This document shows, in pieces, positions 62,049 to 64,000 of a stretch of 64,000 bases of DNA. The DNA is from Labyrinthula sp. Ha. Its lineage: Eukaryota; Sar; Bigyra; Labyrinthulida; Labyrinthulaceae. Position 1 is the stretch's first letter; each line of letters starts with the position of its first letter. The DNA lies in the NCBI GenBank assembly GCA_015227615.1, contig JAALGZ010000042.1, forward strand, positions 62,001-126,000. The letters run 5' to 3'. Both the position numbers and the translations under genes were made by a program. Below the pieces are notes generated by a model, which made no database searches, was not told the DNA's origin, and saw only the letters and a list, made by a program, of their open reading frames with translations.

Positions 62049-62996
62049 ATGTTCCAACGTTTCTTACTGCAAGAAAGTGACAACGAGGTGGGTGATGGTA
62101 CAGTATCAGTAACCTTCGTTATCATACTAAGCAGTTTATTTTCTATCGGTTTAGTGACTCTATTTATTATAACCGTTGTATTATTTACAGAATTACAAGG
62201 TCAACGAAAAGAAAATATATCTCTTGCGCAACACCTGGTTTATCAACAGAGTATTGTGAGAACGCTCAAGAGAAGTAGACGCTCGAGGGACATGGCTCTC
62301 ACCGTTGGTTCCAGCCCTTTAGCAGTTAGAAATGCTAGAAGAAATGCTAGAAGAAAGGCGAAGAATGGGAGAAAGACAAAGGTAGGGTATTCGAAGAGAC
62401 ATGACTTTGAAAAGTACAATAGAGCTCAACCCAAGAACAACAGCGTGAAGAACGGGAGCGGAGAGGTGAGAGAAGTTAATGGTGGGTATAGGAGGGAGAA
62501 TTCGTTTATGCCGTCTACACTTCACCGACACAAGTGGAACCAAGATTTAAAGAAAGTGAAGAGCGAGAGAGCATTGTTCCTTTCGAAGAGTAGCTTAGGT
62601 GAGAGAAGACTCCTTGCTGGAAGAAATAAGATGCGAGAGAGGAGGTTGGACAAAGCTAGCAAGAAGCTAGACCCAGAAAAACTTAGCTCAAAGAAGAACA
62701 AGAGAAGTGAAAGACAGATGGAGAGACCAAAGAAAGATCTTAAGGAAAGTGAAACTGACTCTAGCTTAAGCGAAGACTACAGCAAGTACACATTTGCGAC
62801 GATGACTAGACCCCAAGGAGAATTGATAACAACTGAGCGCTTGCAGTACATGCCACCTCCACCTTCTTCAACTGCAGCTGAGTTTAGTAAATATACCAAT
62901 AACTTAAACGAAGGGAACCTCGATAGATACCGACGTAAGAAATCAAAGAAAACGCGAAAGAAAATTAGCAAAGAAAAGAAATCAAGTTTATTTTGA
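62049..62996 (+). CDS. Basic single-pass membrane protein, hypothetical
   Basis: A 315-residue protein of unknown function. There is a short N-terminal head with an acidic stretch (ESDNEVGDG). One strong hydrophobic segment follows (about 20-47, VSVTFVIILSSLFSIGLVTL and continuing), then a long, highly basic Lys/Arg/Ser-rich tail with patches such as ARRNARRKAKNGRKTK and KKNKRSERQMERPKKDLK, a proline run MPPPPSS, and a C-terminus of almost pure Lys/Arg (YRRKKSKKTRKKISKEKK). It is probably a signal-anchored membrane protein with the basic tail on the cytosolic side, able to bind acidic lipid or nucleic acid; that is inference. An in-frame TGA directly precedes the ATG, so the start is well defined. 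It is followed by FYV7, which converges from the other strand. Confidence 0.7.
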   Translation: MFQRFLLQESDNEVGDGTVSVTFVIILSSLFSIGLVTLFIITVVLFTELQGQRKENISLAQHLVYQQSIVRTLKRSRRSRDMALTVGSSPLAVRNARRNARRKAKNGRKTKVGYSKRHDFEKYNRAQPKNNSVKNGSGEVREVNGGYRRENSFMPSTLHRHKWNQDLKKVKSERALFLSKSSLGERRLLAGRNKMRERRLDKASKKLDPEKLSSKKNKRSERQMERPKKDLKESETDSSLSEDYSKYTFATMTRPQGELITTERLQYMPPPPSSTAAEFSKYTNNLNEGNLDRYRRKKSKKTRKKISKEKKSSLF

Positions 62997-63041
62997 GCTA
63001 GTGGTTTTGTCGTTTTGTGTTGTTAAATTTGTGATAGATGT

Positions 63042-63314
63042 TTAACACTGTTTTTCAATTTTTTTCAGCAATGATTCTATTTGATATCTCATAACGGGCT
63101 GGCCTTTGGTTGTTCGCTCACTGTGATTTTGATTCGATTTCATCCTGGCTTTATTCTTTTGAATTTTTACAGTCTCATTCTCCAACCTTACTTTTCGTTC
63201 AATCTCTTGCTGAATTTTTCGTTCCTTTGCTTTTTTTAATGCCCCTGCGTATCGATTGAGCCCAAGTGGCTTCTTTGTATCGCTTCTTCTCTTCCACTTC
63301 TTTCTCTTCATCAT
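63042..63314 (-). CDS. FYV7: FYV7/CCDC59-like ribosome biogenesis protein
   Basis: A 90-residue, very basic helical protein. The middle is a charged coiled coil (KERKIQQEIERKVRLENETV). The C-terminal phrase TTKGQPVMRYQIESLLKKIE matches the ending that defines the FYV7/CCDC59 (TAP26) family, as in human TRRGQPNLNVQMEYLLQKIQ. Family members act in early 18S rRNA processing in the nucleolus. The start Met is followed by another Met and a basic stretch (KRKKWKRRSDTKK), suitable for nucleolar targeting. It is shorter than fungal FYV7 (about 150 residues). It diverges from the gene at the right edge and shares a TGCCCAAAA motif with it 13 bp from its own ATG. Confidence 0.7.
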   Translation of the reverse strand: MMKRKKWKRRSDTKKPLGLNRYAGALKKAKERKIQQEIERKVRLENETVKIQKNKARMKSNQNHSERTTKGQPVMRYQIESLLKKIEKQC

Positions 63315-63326
63315 CTGGGCATAAAG

Positions 63327-63335
63327 TGCCCAAAA
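63327..63335 (+). promoter_or_regulatory. TGCCCAAAA motif in a divergent promoter
   Basis: TGCCCAAAA lies between FYV7 (ATG 63314, minus) and the edge gene (ATG 63429, plus). The gap is only 114 bp, so one short promoter region probably drives both genes. Confidence 0.45.
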
Positions 63336-63428
63336 TGAGTGGCCCTATCAGACACAGCAAATGACTCATTAAAAGTCATATAAACGACCAAAACCGAAGT
63401 ATAGATACAAACACAGTCATCATTCCTT

Positions 63429-64000
63429 ATGTCCAACAAGTCGGGAAACAAGAGTTTGGCAATCTCAGAAGAAAAATTTAATTTAGATATAAAACCAATT
63501 ATTATCAATGCAGAGTTTTCAACAATATCACAATCTCCGCCACTTTCAAGCCTTAGTGGCAGTTGGCATTTTATTTCCTGGGATGAAATTGCCCAAAAAG
63601 ATAATAACATTGGCCCAAACGAACATCTAGTCCAGATTAGCCAAAGACAAAAACGCATCAAAAACGAAGGAATAAGATCCTTGAGTATTCAGTATAAGTC
63701 AAGTTCAAGTTGGGAAGACCTAGATAAAGGAGTAACAAACTGGAGCGGTAAGTTTCAAAATGAAATCCAAGGGGCCCAAGTAGGGGTTATTGAAGAGTTT
63801 TGTCTTGAAAAAGTGGATAACTACTACGTGATGAAGGGTAAGAATGATTTTGGAGCATTTGAAGCAAGAGTCACAATAAATAAAAAGGACAGATCTCTTT
63901 TTGGCGTGAAAAGGTATGTCGTAGTTTCCGCTGTAAAAAAACGCAGGGCTAGCAGACGCCTTTCAACAATTAGTCAGACTTCTCAAAAACAGTCATCTGT
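63429..64000 (+). CDS. Hypothetical protein, cut by the window's right edge
   Basis: From the ATG at 63429 (MSNKSGNKSLAISEEKF) the frame is open to the last base, so at least 190 residues are present and the C-terminus is missing. Residues about 45-55 read GSWHFISWDEI. Residues about 128-160 read YYVMKGKNDFGAFEARVTIN and then FGVKRYV, a Gly/Asp/Phe pattern seen in small beta-barrel domains that end in an aromatic-Lys-x-Tyr strand. The visible end is basic (KKRRASRRLS). I do not recognise the family with confidence; a nuclear protein is possible. Base composition and the divergent promoter with FYV7 support a real gene. Confidence 0.7.
   Translation, partial: MSNKSGNKSLAISEEKFNLDIKPIIINAEFSTISQSPPLSSLSGSWHFISWDEIAQKDNNIGPNEHLVQISQRQKRIKNEGIRSLSIQYKSSSSWEDLDKGVTNWSGKFQNEIQGAQVGVIEEFCLEKVDNYYVMKGKNDFGAFEARVTINKKDRSLFGVKRYVVVSAVKKRRASRRLSTISQTSQKQSS

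Noticed and set aside
63586-63596. TTGCCCAAAA word inside the right-edge gene
   Set aside because: Lies within coding sequence (EIAQKD); counted as coincidence rather than a promoter copy.

Overview
The window looks like nuclear DNA of a unicellular eukaryote. It encodes importin-alpha, Atg8, a Bet1-type SNARE, a TFIIH p62/Tfb1 subunit, a lysosomal-type palmitoyl-protein thioesterase and a tRNA-Ser with a long variable arm. The DNA is AT-rich, uses the standard code, and has few introns. The three introns I can place with confidence are only 27-31 nt long (GT-AG). I cannot name the lineage. A plant-like Atg8 and Bet1, together with a fibro-slime/lectin surface protein, would fit an alga or another protist, but that is inference.

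Layout: genes sit in short, tight islands separated by 4-9 kb of apparently gene-free, AT-rich DNA. Island 1 (2.7-8.6 kb) holds a PPT1-like thioesterase (+), an MLH3-like mismatch-repair endonuclease that lacks the ATPase core (+), uracil phosphoribosyltransferase (-), BET1 (-), ATG8 (+) and a coiled-coil protein with a 27-nt intron (-). Island 2 (15.5-17.9 kb) holds an unrecognised helical protein (+) and importin-alpha (-), converging. Island 3 (26.3-28.2 kb) is the TFIIH p62/TFB1 gene with two 31-nt introns. Island 4 (39.5-41.4 kb) is a single gene that joins an acyl-CoA-binding domain to a PHO80-type cyclin domain. Island 5 (47.7-49.6 kb) is a protein with a RhoGAP-like half and a DH (RhoGEF) half. 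Island 6 (55.7-58.7 kb) is a large membrane protein with fibro-slime and L-type-lectin domains, next to tRNA-Ser(UGA). Island 7 (62-64 kb) holds a basic single-pass membrane protein, a FYV7/CCDC59-like ribosome-biogenesis protein, and a gene running off the right edge.

Mobile DNA: a 4.1-kb hAT transposon (35082-39188) has a perfect 8-bp target duplication, perfect 18-bp terminal inverted repeats and a recognisable but broken transposase C-terminus. A related transposase C-terminus survives at 14.7 kb. A short hAT-like non-autonomous element is suspected at 45.8-46.3 kb.

Regulation: the motif TTGCCCAAAA (or its complement) recurs just upstream of many of the housekeeping-type genes, including two divergent pairs. 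It looks like a shared core or proximal promoter element.
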